This document shows positions 35,701-44,849 of a DNA stretch of 64,000 nucleotides, one piece after another (within the stretch, counting starts at the first letter, position 1; each line of letters opens with the position of its first letter). The notes under the pieces are model-generated. The model searched no databases. It had not been told where the DNA came from and saw only the letters and a program-made list of their open reading frames with translations. The DNA lies in assembly GCA_910587755.1 (NCBI GenBank), contig CAJUNZ010000002.1, positions 903 through 64,902 of the forward strand, read 5' to 3'. This stretch comes from an uncultured Acetatifactor sp. (GTDB lineage Bacteria; Bacillota; Clostridia; Lachnospirales; Lachnospiraceae). The position numbers and the translations under genes were made by a program.

Positions 35701-36756
35701 CTATTCAAAGACAACACAGGTCATGGACTGGTTCACAAAACGATTATTGTAATGCTCCCCGTATCCCACCAGGCCTGCATGGGAACCCAAAGCCCCCATG
35801 TCCTGCAGGTACTTCTGCATGTATCCCTGTTCGCTGAAAAGCTTATACCGGAACAGACAGTTCACAGAGAAAACCGCCGAGCGCCTGGGAAATTCCCTGC
35901 AGATGGTCTCAATGGTCTCCCGAACTACTTCTCTATAATCTGCCAGCTGCAGCAGATTCAACACATCCGAGTCATTTACCTGGCGAAAACACGCCAGGGC
36001 ATTGCCGCTGACATCTTTAATGGAGACAATGCAGGTGTCATCCCCGTTGAGCTTACCGAAAGGATTCTTGAAAGTCTGAGTCAGGATCTCCTGATCCGTC
36101 ACATGAAGGATATTTTCGTACACCTGCTTGGCCGGCTGCCCGTTCAGAGAACCGATTATGTAGTTTGCCCTGTCCGTGTTGGAAGCGATAAAACGGTAAT
36201 TCCCCAGCTGACGGTAGATATTCTCTTTGTATGTCTTCACCCTGCCGCCGTTGTTCTTCACCAGGGCATAAGCCACAGAATCCTCATAGATCCTGCCGCA
36301 CATGGAGACTTTTCCACCATCCCCCGTGCCTCCCACAAGCTGAATCTTTCTCTTCTTCAGGACCGAATTAATAGTGGTCAGCACACAGGCATCATTTCCG
36401 GCGCAGAAATCTATGCACACCGTATTGCTTGATGAAGCATCTACCTTTGTCAGGTCCTCTTCCAGACGCCGGATATACTTCACTGGCATGGTAGACACCT
36501 GCTCCAGCACATTTGCCGTGGCGCTGACACCGTCCAAAAAAGCAGCCACCCCCACACCCTTTTCCACTATCCTGGTATCATAGCTCATACCAATACATCC
36601 AATACTGGGCACCCCCGGATAGCGTGCCTCCAGAGCTTTCACATGCGCCTCAAACTGGTCGCTGTTAGACATCAGCATAATAAACTGGGGTCTTTCCAGA
36701 CCGCGGACTGCCTCCGACAAATTTCCGCTCTCACTCATGCCAAAAAACTGCCTCAT
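35701..36756 (-). CDS. FIST N- and C-domain sensor protein
   Basis: A 351-residue protein of the FIST family (F-box and intracellular signal transduction proteins), thought to bind small ligands such as amino acids. The N-terminal FIST domain includes YPGVPSIGCIGMSYD and IQLVGGTGDGG; the C-terminal FIST_C domain ends SHAGLVGYGEHYNNRF and MTCVVF. It has no membrane segment. A near-consensus promoter lies at 36809-36837, and the MCP-type gene follows by 34 bases, so the two form one operon. The ligand is unknown. Confidence 0.9.
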   Translation of the reverse strand: MRQFFGMSESGNLSEAVRGLERPQFIMLMSNSDQFEAHVKALEARYPGVPSIGCIGMSYDTRIVEKGVGVAAFLDGVSATANVLEQVSTMPVKYIRRLEEDLTKVDASSSNTVCIDFCAGNDACVLTTINSVLKKRKIQLVGGTGDGGKVSMCGRIYEDSVAYALVKNNGGRVKTYKENIYRQLGNYRFIASNTDRANYIIGSLNGQPAKQVYENILHVTDQEILTQTFKNPFGKLNGDDTCIVSIKDVSGNALACFRQVNDSDVLNLLQLADYREVVRETIETICREFPRRSAVFSVNCLFRYKLFSEQGYMQKYLQDMGALGSHAGLVGYGEHYNNRFVNQSMTCVVFE

Positions 36757-36808
36757 CTAGCCGCCTTCCTTTCCATTTTTTCTCTTTATGCATTTGACAA
36801 TCTAATTG

Positions 36809-36837
36809 ATTATACTTCTTAAGAATGCCACCGTCAA
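36809..36837 (-). promoter_or_regulatory. Sigma-A promoter for the FIST-MCP operon
   Basis: TTGACG (36837-36832) and TATAAT (36814-36809) are 17 bases apart on the minus strand, and the start codon of the FIST gene is 53 bases from the -10. A near-consensus vegetative promoter. Confidence 0.78.
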
Positions 36838-36853
36838 CTGGCAATGCAAAGTT

Positions 36854-37741
36854 TCAGAGCTTTTCACTGAAAATATTTTTATACCCCTCCCCGTAGATCT
36901 CGGATGCGCTGGCCACAATCATAAAGGCTTTCGGATCCTCCTGGCGGATAATCTCCTCCGCCTTGGGGGAAAGATGCTTTTTCATCACACAGAGCACCAC
37001 ATCTTTCTCCTTCTCGCTGTAAGCTCCCCGGCCGGAGAGATAAGTCACCCCCACATCCAGATCTTCCAGAAGCCTTTTTACAATGGCCTCAGGACAGTCG
37101 CTGACAATGAAAAGCATCTTGGCTCCGTCCCGACCATACAGCACTACATCAAACAGAATGGAATTGACAATAACCACCAGCCCCGCATACAGCGCGGTGT
37201 CAATGTCTTTGAGCACCACGGCGGAAGCGGTCACAATGGTGGCATCTGTCACCAGAAACAGCACTCCTGTCTTCAGATGGGGTATTCTGATCCGCAGCAG
37301 CTTGATAATGATATCCGTGCCCCCGGAAGTGGCTCCCGCCTTGAAGATCAGCCCCAGACTCAGAGCCATAAGCGCACCTCCCGCCAGAGCAGCCAGAAGA
37401 GGATCCCTGGTGACTGCCCCCAGAGGAGTAAGAAGATTGGTGAAAAGAGAGCCCAGAAAAGTACAGTAGAGGGTGGATAGAATAAACTTCCAGCCAAACT
37501 TCCACATGCCCAGAAGCAGAATGGGAATGTTCACCGCAAACATCAATGTTCCTGTCTCCACCCCCGTGATCCTGTTCAGGATAATAGAGATTCCTGTTAC
37601 CCCGCCAGGGGCCAGGGAATTGGGATCCAGAAATAGACTGATGGAAATGGCATAGATCATGGCGCCCACCGTAAGGGTCAGATAATCCGCCACCTTCCGC
37701 TTCCAGCTTTTCTTCTGTTTCTGTTCCTTATTCAGATTCAT
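36854..37741 (-). CDS. YitT family membrane protein (DUF161 and DUF2179)
   Basis: About 295 residues. A cytoplasmic basic start (KEQKQKKSWKRK) precedes five or six membrane helices, including the family loop DPNSLAPGGVTGISIILNRI. A soluble DUF2179 domain, holding MLFIVSDCPEAIV, makes up the last 80 residues. YitT-type proteins are widespread in Firmicutes and remain uncharacterised as a group; transport has been suggested. The start is the ATG at 37741, seven bases after GGAAAGGGG; TTG at 37759 is an alternative. It stands alone between ilvA and the FIST operon. Confidence 0.92.
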   Translation of the reverse strand: MNLNKEQKQKKSWKRKVADYLTLTVGAMIYAISISLFLDPNSLAPGGVTGISIILNRITGVETGTLMFAVNIPILLLGMWKFGWKFILSTLYCTFLGSLFTNLLTPLGAVTRDPLLAALAGGALMALSLGLIFKAGATSGGTDIIIKLLRIRIPHLKTGVLFLVTDATIVTASAVVLKDIDTALYAGLVVIVNSILFDVVLYGRDGAKMLFIVSDCPEAIVKRLLEDLDVGVTYLSGRGAYSEKEKDVVLCVMKKHLSPKAEEIIRQEDPKAFMIVASASEIYGEGYKNIFSEKL

Positions 37742-37822
37742 GCCCATGCCCCTTTCCAATCACCGCTTCATCCATCATAGCATGCGCGCGTTTTTCCAAA
37801 TTAAACGAATTACTATGGAAAA

Positions 37823-39058
37823 TCAGATATTGGTGCGCACCAGTTCCGGCGGATATCCCGCCTTCTCCAGGGCCTCCATAATCTGACGCTTGTGCTCCGT
37901 GCCAAAGGCCTCCATGGTGATCCGCAGCTCCACGGCCACATTTCTGTTGATGGTGACAAACTGATTGTGCTCCAGTTTGATGACGTTTCCATTCACATCT
38001 GCAATAATGCCGGACACCCTGTGAAGCTCCCCGGGCTTGTCGGGCATGAGAATGGACACGGTAAAGATCCTGTCCCGCATAATCAGGCCCTGCTGCACCA
38101 CCGAGGACATGGTGATCACATCCATATTTCCCCCGCTTAAGATGGAAACCACCTTCTTGTCCCGCAGTTCCAGGTGTTTCAGCGCCGCCACCGTCAGCAG
38201 GCCGGAGTTCTCCACCACCATCTTGTGGTTTTCCACCATATCCAGGAATGCCACCACAAGCTCCTCATCCTCCACAGTGATAATCTCGTCAATATTTTTC
38301 TGGATGTAGGGGAAAAGCCTGCCGCCGGGAGTCTTTACCGCCGTGCCGTCCGCAATGGTACTCACCTTAGGCAGCGTGACCACATTTCCCTCCTCCAGAG
38401 ATGCCTTCATACAGCAGGCCCCTGCGGGCTCCACGCCGACAACCCGGATCCTGGGATTGACCAGTTTGGACAAAACGGACACACCCGTGGCCAGACCACC
38501 GCCCCCGATGGGCACCAGAATACAGTCCACCTCCGGCAGCTCCTCCAGAATCTCCATGGCAATGGTCCCCTGGCCGGTGGCAACCGTCAAATCGTCGAAT
38601 GGATGAATGAAAGTATACCCATTTGCCTCTGCCAGAGAGAGCGCCTTGGCGCAGGCATCGTCATACACATCACCGTGCAGTACCACCTCCGCGCCGTATC
38701 CCTTGGTGCGGTTTACCTTGATCAGCGGCGTGGCCGTGGGCATGACAATGGTGGCTTTTGCCCCAAAACACTGGGCCGCGTAAGCCACTCCCTGGGCGTG
38801 GTTTCCTGCGGAGGCGGTCACAAGCCCTCTGGCCCGCTCCTCCTCCTGGAGCATGCTCATCTTATAATATGCACCCCGGAGTTTATATGCGCCGGTGCGC
38901 TGCATATTTTCCGGCTTCAGATAGACCTTGTTGCCGGTTTGTCCGCTGAGGAATTCGCTGTACACCAGCTTTGTCTCCGATGTTACCTTCCGGACAATCT
39001 CGGAAGCCTTCTTAAATTTTTCCAGGGTAAAACTTTCCATGGGTAAATCCTGTGTCAT
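37823..39058 (-). CDS. ilvA: Threonine ammonia-lyase with ACT domain
   Basis: PLP enzyme that turns threonine into 2-oxobutyrate and ammonia. The 411-residue protein has the PLP lysine in RTGAYKLRGAYYKM, the glycine loop ILVPIGGGGLATG, and NHAQGVAYAA. The last 80 residues form one ACT domain (IFTVSILMPDKPGELHRVSG) for feedback control. The single short ACT domain is like the catabolic or clostridial type rather than the two-ACT E. coli IlvA, so its role in isoleucine synthesis versus threonine breakdown is open. No T-box leader was found upstream. Confidence 0.93.
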   Translation of the reverse strand: MTQDLPMESFTLEKFKKASEIVRKVTSETKLVYSEFLSGQTGNKVYLKPENMQRTGAYKLRGAYYKMSMLQEEERARGLVTASAGNHAQGVAYAAQCFGAKATIVMPTATPLIKVNRTKGYGAEVVLHGDVYDDACAKALSLAEANGYTFIHPFDDLTVATGQGTIAMEILEELPEVDCILVPIGGGGLATGVSVLSKLVNPRIRVVGVEPAGACCMKASLEEGNVVTLPKVSTIADGTAVKTPGGRLFPYIQKNIDEIITVEDEELVVAFLDMVENHKMVVENSGLLTVAALKHLELRDKKVVSILSGGNMDVITMSSVVQQGLIMRDRIFTVSILMPDKPGELHRVSGIIADVNGNVIKLEHNQFVTINRNVAVELRITMEAFGTEHKRQIMEALEKAGYPPELVRTNI

Positions 39059-39089
39059 CCTTCCATCCCTTCTTCCTTATCTGACTGTC

Positions 39090-40058
39090 TTACTGCGCTC
39101 CCTGCTCCTCTTCCCCAGAGGACTCCTCCCGTTTTATGTCAAAGAGTGCGTTTACAAACTCATCCGAGTCAAATTTCTGCAGATCCTCAATTGTCTCTCC
39201 CACCCCGATGTACTTTACCGGCACCTTCAGCTCCGACTGGATTGCCACTGCAATTCCTCCTTTTGCAGTGCCGTCCATCTTGGTGAGAATAATGCCCGTG
39301 AGCTCCGCCACCTGGCCGAATTCCCTGGCCTGCACCAGAGCGTTCTGCCCGGTGGTACCGTCTAAAACAATCAGGTTCTCCCTGTGGGCATTGGGAAATT
39401 CCTTGTCCACAATGCGGTTCATCTTCCGCAGCTCTTCCATGAGATTTCTCTTGTTGTGAAGACGTCCCGCCGTGTCGATCAGCAGCACGTCCACCCCCCT
39501 GGCCCTGGCGGCATTGACCGCGTCAAAGACCACGCTGGCAGGGTCCGCTCCCTCGCTGCCTCCCACCACCGGCACATCGGCCCGTCTGGCCCACTCTGCC
39601 AGCTGCTCCCCGGCGGCGGCCCGGAAGGTATCCGCGGCGGCAATGAGCACTTTCCTGCCGTTATCCTTGAGTTTTCCGGCAAGCTTACCCACAGAAGTGG
39701 TCTTTCCCACCCCATTGACGCCGATGACCATAATCACCGACTGCTGTTCCTCAAAATCATAGGCGGTCTCCCCCACGCGCATCTGCTCTTTGATGCCGTC
39801 TATGAGCAGCTGTTTGCACTCCTGGGGCGTCTTGAGATGCTGCTCCTTCACCTGGCGCTTCAGTCGTCCCACAATCTCCGTGGTGGCGTTGACGCCGATG
39901 TCCCCCATGATCAGAATCTCCTCCAGTTCCTCGTAGAAATCATCGTCTATGGCTGAAAAGCCGCTGAACACCGCGTCAATTCCCCTGACAATATGATTCC
40001 TTGTCTTGGCCAGACCTTCCTTCAGCCTGGCAAAAAAGCCTTTCTTTCCCTCGCTCAT
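39090..40058 (-). CDS. ftsY: Signal recognition particle receptor FtsY
   Basis: SRP receptor GTPase that docks Ffh-ribosome complexes at the membrane. It is 322 residues: a short basic N-terminus without the long acidic region of E. coli, the N domain, then G motifs GVNGVGKTTSVGKLAG, DTAGRLHNKRNLM and TKMDGTAKGG. The C-terminus ends acidic. It follows smc by 75 bases, the usual smc-ftsY order. Confidence 0.97.
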   Translation of the reverse strand: MSEGKKGFFARLKEGLAKTRNHIVRGIDAVFSGFSAIDDDFYEELEEILIMGDIGVNATTEIVGRLKRQVKEQHLKTPQECKQLLIDGIKEQMRVGETAYDFEEQQSVIMVIGVNGVGKTTSVGKLAGKLKDNGRKVLIAAADTFRAAAGEQLAEWARRADVPVVGGSEGADPASVVFDAVNAARARGVDVLLIDTAGRLHNKRNLMEELRKMNRIVDKEFPNAHRENLIVLDGTTGQNALVQAREFGQVAELTGIILTKMDGTAKGGIAVAIQSELKVPVKYIGVGETIEDLQKFDSDEFVNALFDIKREESSGEEEQGAQ

Positions 40059-40133
40059 CTTTCCCCCATCTGTTTTTTGGATTTGTCGGAAAATCCGGTG
40101 GATTCCTTCCGGCTCGTGGGCCGATCTTAAAAT

Positions 40134-43100
40134 TTAGTCCTCCAGATCCTTGTCAATCAGACTGACGCTCACCAGCGTGGAGACACCCTTCTCCTGCATG
40201 GTAATACCATAGAGTCTGTCCACCTGCTCCATGGTACCTCTTCTGTGGGTGATCACAATGAACTGTGTGTTCTTTGTGAGCTTGTGCAGGTATTTTGCAA
40301 ATCTTCCCACGTTGGAGTCATCCAGCGCGGCCTCAATCTCATCCAACAGACAAAAAGGGGAGGGCTTCAGGTTCTGGATGGCAAACAGCAGAGAGATGGC
40401 GGTGAGGGCCTTCTCCCCGCCGGAGAGCTGCATCATGTTCTGAAGTTTCTTTCCCGGGGGCTGTGCGGTGATACGGATACCCGCCTCCAGAATATCCTCC
40501 TCCTGGATAAGGTCCAGGGTTCCCTTTCCCCCTCCGAAAAGTTCCTTGAACACCTTGTCAAACTCACGGCCGATCTCCGCAAATTTTTCCTGGAACTGCT
40601 TCCGCATGGCCGCGTCCAGTTCCGCAATAATGCCCTCCAGGGTCTTCTCCGCCTCCACCAGGTCATCCCTCTGGGTCTTCATAAAGGTGAACCGTTCCAT
40701 GAGAATCCGATAGTCCTCAATGGCATTCACATTCACATCCCCCAATTTCTTGATCTGATCCCGCAGAGAGGCAATCTCCTTCTTCATGGCGGCCAGATCC
40801 GTCATCTCCTCATTCCGGATGGCTGCGGCATCGCTTAAAGTGATTTCATACTCATCCCACATAAAATTGATCTGGGTCTCCAGGGATTCCTCCAAACGCT
40901 CTTTCTGAGCGTTCAGGCGGTACACTTCCTTGTCCAGGGAAGCCTGTTTCTCCGAGAGTTCCTCTCTGCGCGCAAAGAATCCCTTCTGCTTTGCGGCCAG
41001 CTCCTCCCTCTGGGCTTCCGACTCTCTGAGCCTGGCCTGGGAAGCGTCCTGGGCCTGGTAGGAAGCCTGAATGGTCTTCTCGATCTCCCCGATGCTTTCC
41101 TTTTTGCGCTCCGCCTCCCGGCTGTTCTCCTCCAGAGCAGTCAGCACTTCCTCCAGCTCTGACCGGCACCGGGCCAGTTCCCCTTCTATACGATCCACAT
41201 TGCTCTGCTGGAAATCCAGGGTCTGGCGCATTTTCTCCGCCTTCAGATCTCTCTGGGCCACCAGGGCAGCGGCCTGTGTTTCCTGCTCCCTGCTCTGAAC
41301 CAGAGATTCCTGGGCCTGGGCGATTTCCTTCTGCAGACGCTCTTCCAAGGCCTCGCTCTGGGCCAGCTCCTGCTGCACGGCTTCCTTGTCCCTGCGGATC
41401 TGCAGGATCTTTCCCTCGATTTCCTTCTCTTCCGTCCGCATGGAGGCTGTGCTCTCCACATCCTCCTCCATACGCTCCCTGGCCTGGCTGATATTGAGCC
41501 TGGCGGTGTTCTGCTCAATGGATTTTCTCTGAATATCTCCCTTCACAGCCTCCAGATCCACCCGAAGTCTGGTGCGTCTGGCCTTGACTTCCTCGATTTC
41601 CTGAGTCTTGTTCTCAATCTTCCCCTGCAGATCCCGAACCCGGTTCTCCAGCTCGTCAATCTCCCTCCGGCGGCCCAGCAGGTTACTGCTGTTTTTAAAG
41701 GCGCCGCCGCTGATGGCGCCGCCGGGGGAGAAAAGTTCTCCCTCCAGCGTCACCATGCGGATGCTGTGGCGGTATTTCCTGGCAATGTTGACGGCGTTGT
41801 CCACGTTGTCCACCACCACAATGCGCCCCAGCAGGGACAGGGCCACATCCCTGTAGCGATCCTCTATGGACACCAGGGTATCCGCCGTACCCACCACGCC
41901 CTGTTCCGCCAGGATTTCCCGGTTCCGGAGTCCCTGGGAACCAGCCAGACTGGTCAGGGGCAGAAAGGTGGCCCTGCCGAATTTGTTCTCCTTCAGGAAG
42001 GCGATCATCTTTTTGGCGGTGTCCTCGTTGTCGGTGACAATGTTCTGTATGCTGCCCCCCAGGGCGGTCTCAATGGCCGTCTCGTACTTTTTCTCTGCCT
42101 GGATAATGTCCGCCACCACGCCGATAATGCCCCTGGTGTGGTCCTTCTGTTCCATGACTCTTTTCACGCTGCCGCCGTAGCCCTCGTAGCGCTCGGCCAG
42201 GTTGTACAGCGCCTCCAGCCTGGATTTTTCCCTGTGATAAGTATCCTGTATCTCCCGAAGACCTGCGTCCTGACGGGTGAGTTCCTCCCGGAATCCGTTG
42301 AGCTCCTGCTCCAGCACAGCCTCCCGCTCCTTTATGACACGGATCTCCTCTGTGACAACGGCAAAAGCCCCCTCCAGCTTCCGAAGGTTCTCCTCCCTGG
42401 CCACCTCGTCGGATTTGGCCCGCAGCAGCCGGGAATTCAGCTCGGCCCTGCGGATGTTCACCTGCTCCATCATGGTGTCGAAACGCCCCAGGCGGGTCTT
42501 CACTGTGGCCCTCTGGTTCAGCTCCTCGATGATGGTGTTCTTGCCATCCTCAATGCGTTCCTCCAAAAGGGCAATCCCCTGCTGGATCTCCTCCAGTTTC
42601 TCCCTGGCGGCGGCAGCTTCCTCCGCCAGCTCCTGGACTTTCCCGTCCGCCCGACTCTTCTCGGACATAAGCCCTGCCCGATCCTGTTCCTTGACGGCAA
42701 TCTCCTCTTCCAGGGCGCTCCGACGGCTGTTCAGATGGGCCTCGCTGCCCTTGGCAGAGTTAATCTGCTCCTTCAGGACATTCATCTCCCCTTCCAGCCT
42801 GCTGCGGGTCAGCCCCGCCTCTGTCACCGTGTCCCTGGCCTGGGCCACGGCGGCTTCCAGGGCCTCTATCTCCTTCTGGATACGCCCGTACTCCTCCTTG
42901 ATCCCCTCGTACTCAGTCTTTGTCTGAGTGAGATCCCCGCTGGCCAGACCGTATTTTTCTTCCAGATCCCGCAGCTCTTCTCTCAGATGGGCATTCTCCA
43001 GCAGAAACACATTCACATCCAGATTTTTCAGTTCCTCCCTTTTGCGCAGGTAAACTTTCGCCGTCTCGGCCTGACGCTCCAGAGGAGCGGTCTGCTTCTC

Positions 43101-43694
43101 CAGCTCCGTCAATATGTCGTTGACCCTCACCAGGTTCTGCTTCTCATTCTCCAGTTTGGTCTGGGCCGCCGCCTTCCGGCGCTTGAATTTTACAATACCC
43201 GCCGCCTCGTCGAAAAGCTCCCGGCGCTCCTCCGGTTTACCGTTTAGGATCTTGTCGATCTGGCCCTGGCCTATGATGGAATATCCCTCTTTTCCTATTC
43301 CTGTGTCATAGAAAAGTTCATTCACGTCCTTCAGCCTGCAGGCGCTGCCGTTGATCAGATATTCACTTTCTCCGGAACGGTAGATCCGCCTGGCCACAGT
43401 CACCTCGTCAAAATCTATGGCGAGCTGATGGTCCCCGTTGTCCAGGGTGATGGCCACATAGGCATAACTCAAAGGCTTTCTGTTCTCCGTGCCCGAGAAA
43501 ATGACATCCTGCATGCTGGCGCCCCTCAGCTGTTTGATCCGCTGCTCCCCCAGCACCCAGCGGACAGCGTCCGCCACATTGCTCTTCCCGCTTCCATTGG
43601 GCCCCACAATTCCGGTAATACCGTTGTGGAACTGAAAAATAATCTTGTTTGCAAAGGATTTAAACCCCTGCACCTCAATGCTTTTTAAATACAT
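40134..43694 (-). CDS. smc: Chromosome segregation protein SMC
   Basis: A 1186-residue chromosome condensation ATPase, full length. The N-terminal ATPase half has GPNGSGKSNVADAVRWVLGE. Two long coiled-coil arms flank a hinge around residues 500-680 that contains GGAISGGAFKNSSNLLGRR. The C-terminal half carries the signature QLSGGEKALTAISLLFAI and Walker B FCLLDEIEAALDD. Its start overlaps the rnc stop by ten bases, so rnc, smc and ftsY are likely cotranscribed. Confidence 0.98.
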   Translation of the reverse strand: MYLKSIEVQGFKSFANKIIFQFHNGITGIVGPNGSGKSNVADAVRWVLGEQRIKQLRGASMQDVIFSGTENRKPLSYAYVAITLDNGDHQLAIDFDEVTVARRIYRSGESEYLINGSACRLKDVNELFYDTGIGKEGYSIIGQGQIDKILNGKPEERRELFDEAAGIVKFKRRKAAAQTKLENEKQNLVRVNDILTELEKQTAPLERQAETAKVYLRKREELKNLDVNVFLLENAHLREELRDLEEKYGLASGDLTQTKTEYEGIKEEYGRIQKEIEALEAAVAQARDTVTEAGLTRSRLEGEMNVLKEQINSAKGSEAHLNSRRSALEEEIAVKEQDRAGLMSEKSRADGKVQELAEEAAAAREKLEEIQQGIALLEERIEDGKNTIIEELNQRATVKTRLGRFDTMMEQVNIRRAELNSRLLRAKSDEVAREENLRKLEGAFAVVTEEIRVIKEREAVLEQELNGFREELTRQDAGLREIQDTYHREKSRLEALYNLAERYEGYGGSVKRVMEQKDHTRGIIGVVADIIQAEKKYETAIETALGGSIQNIVTDNEDTAKKMIAFLKENKFGRATFLPLTSLAGSQGLRNREILAEQGVVGTADTLVSIEDRYRDVALSLLGRIVVVDNVDNAVNIARKYRHSIRMVTLEGELFSPGGAISGGAFKNSSNLLGRRREIDELENRVRDLQGKIENKTQEIEEVKARRTRLRVDLEAVKGDIQRKSIEQNTARLNISQARERMEEDVESTASMRTEEKEIEGKILQIRRDKEAVQQELAQSEALEERLQKEIAQAQESLVQSREQETQAAALVAQRDLKAEKMRQTLDFQQSNVDRIEGELARCRSELEEVLTALEENSREAERKKESIGEIEKTIQASYQAQDASQARLRESEAQREELAAKQKGFFARREELSEKQASLDKEVYRLNAQKERLEESLETQINFMWDEYEITLSDAAAIRNEEMTDLAAMKKEIASLRDQIKKLGDVNVNAIEDYRILMERFTFMKTQRDDLVEAEKTLEGIIAELDAAMRKQFQEKFAEIGREFDKVFKELFGGGKGTLDLIQEEDILEAGIRITAQPPGKKLQNMMQLSGGEKALTAISLLFAIQNLKPSPFCLLDEIEAALDDSNVGRFAKYLHKLTKNTQFIVITHRRGTMEQVDRLYGITMQEKGVSTLVSVSLIDKDLED

Positions 43695-44386
43695 TCCCTA
43701 TCCCTCAGAAGCAGAAGCGCCCTATATGCTGCCTGCTGCTCTGCCGCCTTTTTTGTCCTTCCTGTGCCGGTGCCAAGTTTTTCTTCCTCCACATACACGG
43801 ACACATAGAATGTCTTGTCGTGCTCCGGACCGGCTTCCTCCTCCAGCACATAGTGCAGTTCCTTTTTCAGTCTGCCCTGAACCTTCTCCTGGAGCTTGCT
43901 TTTGCTGTCATAAAACAGCTGCCGGTCCTCCAGATCGGACAGGATAAAACGGTAGATAAAGGCTTTCGCCGACTCCATGCCCCCGTCCAGGTACACAGCG
44001 CCGATGACGGCCTCCATAACGTCGGAGACGATGCTGTCCCGGGCACGGCCTCCTGTGACTTCCTCTCCCCTGCCAAGGAGAATGAATTTCTCCAGATCCA
44101 GATCCCGGGCGCAGAAGGCCAGAGCCGGCTCACAGACCAGGGATGCCCGCAGCTGGGTCAGCCTGCCTTCGGGCATGGCGGCATGCTCTCGAAACAGAAA
44201 GTCGCTGGACACCAGCTCCAGCACGGCGTCCCCCAGAAATTCCAGCCGTTCATAGTTCTCCCCCCTGTTTATCCTCTGTTCATTGGCGAAGGAACTGTGG
44301 GTCACAGCCTGCTTCAGCAGCATCTGGTTGCCGAACTTGTAACCGATGCGCTCCTCCAGTTGTTCCATGGTATAATCAGACAGCAT
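43685..44386 (-). CDS. rnc: Ribonuclease III
   Basis: Cuts double-stranded RNA, including pre-rRNA. The 233-residue protein has the signature NYERLEFLGDAVLEL, a second catalytic segment DVMEAVIGAVYLDGG, and a C-terminal double-stranded RNA-binding domain (AGPEHDKTFYVSVYVEEEKLG...KKAAEQQAA). The start is MLSDYTMEQLEERIG at 44386, with AGGGAAG upstream; the frame to 44425 is too long for the family. It overlaps smc by ten bases. Confidence 0.97.
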   Translation of the reverse strand: MLSDYTMEQLEERIGYKFGNQMLLKQAVTHSSFANEQRINRGENYERLEFLGDAVLELVSSDFLFREHAAMPEGRLTQLRASLVCEPALAFCARDLDLEKFILLGRGEEVTGGRARDSIVSDVMEAVIGAVYLDGGMESAKAFIYRFILSDLEDRQLFYDSKSKLQEKVQGRLKKELHYVLEEEAGPEHDKTFYVSVYVEEEKLGTGTGRTKKAAEQQAAYRALLLLRDRECI

Positions 44387-44559
44387 TTTTCTTCCCTCAT
44401 AAATTTTTGAAGTCCCCCGGATCACCTGCGGTTTTTCAGGACTCAGCGCTTCCGTTTTGGACCAGAACTCCAGAATACAGAACTGTTTGTCAGCCGTGAA
44501 ACGCAGTCAAAGATCACCTATGCTCAGAAATCAGCACAGAAACTTCGTATATGGAGTAC

Positions 44560-44596
44560 CAGGGCGTGTTTGAACACACCATTCAAACACGCCCTG
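44560..44596. repeat. 15-base perfect inverted repeat between acpP and rnc
   Basis: CAGGGCGTGTTTGAA (44560-44574) and TTCAAACACGCCCTG (44582-44596) form a perfect 15-bp stem with a 7-base loop, eight bases after the acpP stop. Neither strand has a T-run next to it, so it is not a textbook terminator. It could stabilise acpP mRNA or be an RNase III target. Confidence 0.75.
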
Positions 44597-44603
44597 ACAG
44601 CCT

Positions 44604-44834
44604 TCAATTTAACGCGTCTTTGATCAGTTCCACTGCTTCCCCCACAGTGGAGATCTTCTCCGCTTTCTCTGTGGGAATCTCAATGCTGAACTCTTCTTCG
44701 ATACCCATGATCACCTGGAATACATCCAGAGAATCTGCCCCCAGATCATCTACAAAAGTAGATTCCATGCTGATCTCATCCGGATCCACATTCAGCACAT
44801 CTGCGATCACCTGCTTCAACTTTTCAAATTCCAT
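44604..44834 (-). CDS. acpP: Acyl carrier protein
   Basis: A 76-residue acidic carrier of growing fatty acids. The 4'-phosphopantetheine serine is in [14 protein letters not shown] near residue 38. It lies between plsX and rnc, the standard order. Normal length, intact site. Confidence 0.97.
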   Translation of the reverse strand: MEFEKLKQVIADVLNVDPDEISMESTFVDDLGADSLDVFQVIMGIEEEFSIEIPTEKAEKISTVGEAVELIKDALN

Positions 44835-44849
44835 GCTCTTCTCCTTTCC

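Noticed and set aside
39059..39089. T-box leader for ilvA
   Set aside because: Only 31 bases separate ilvA from ftsY, too short for a T-box.
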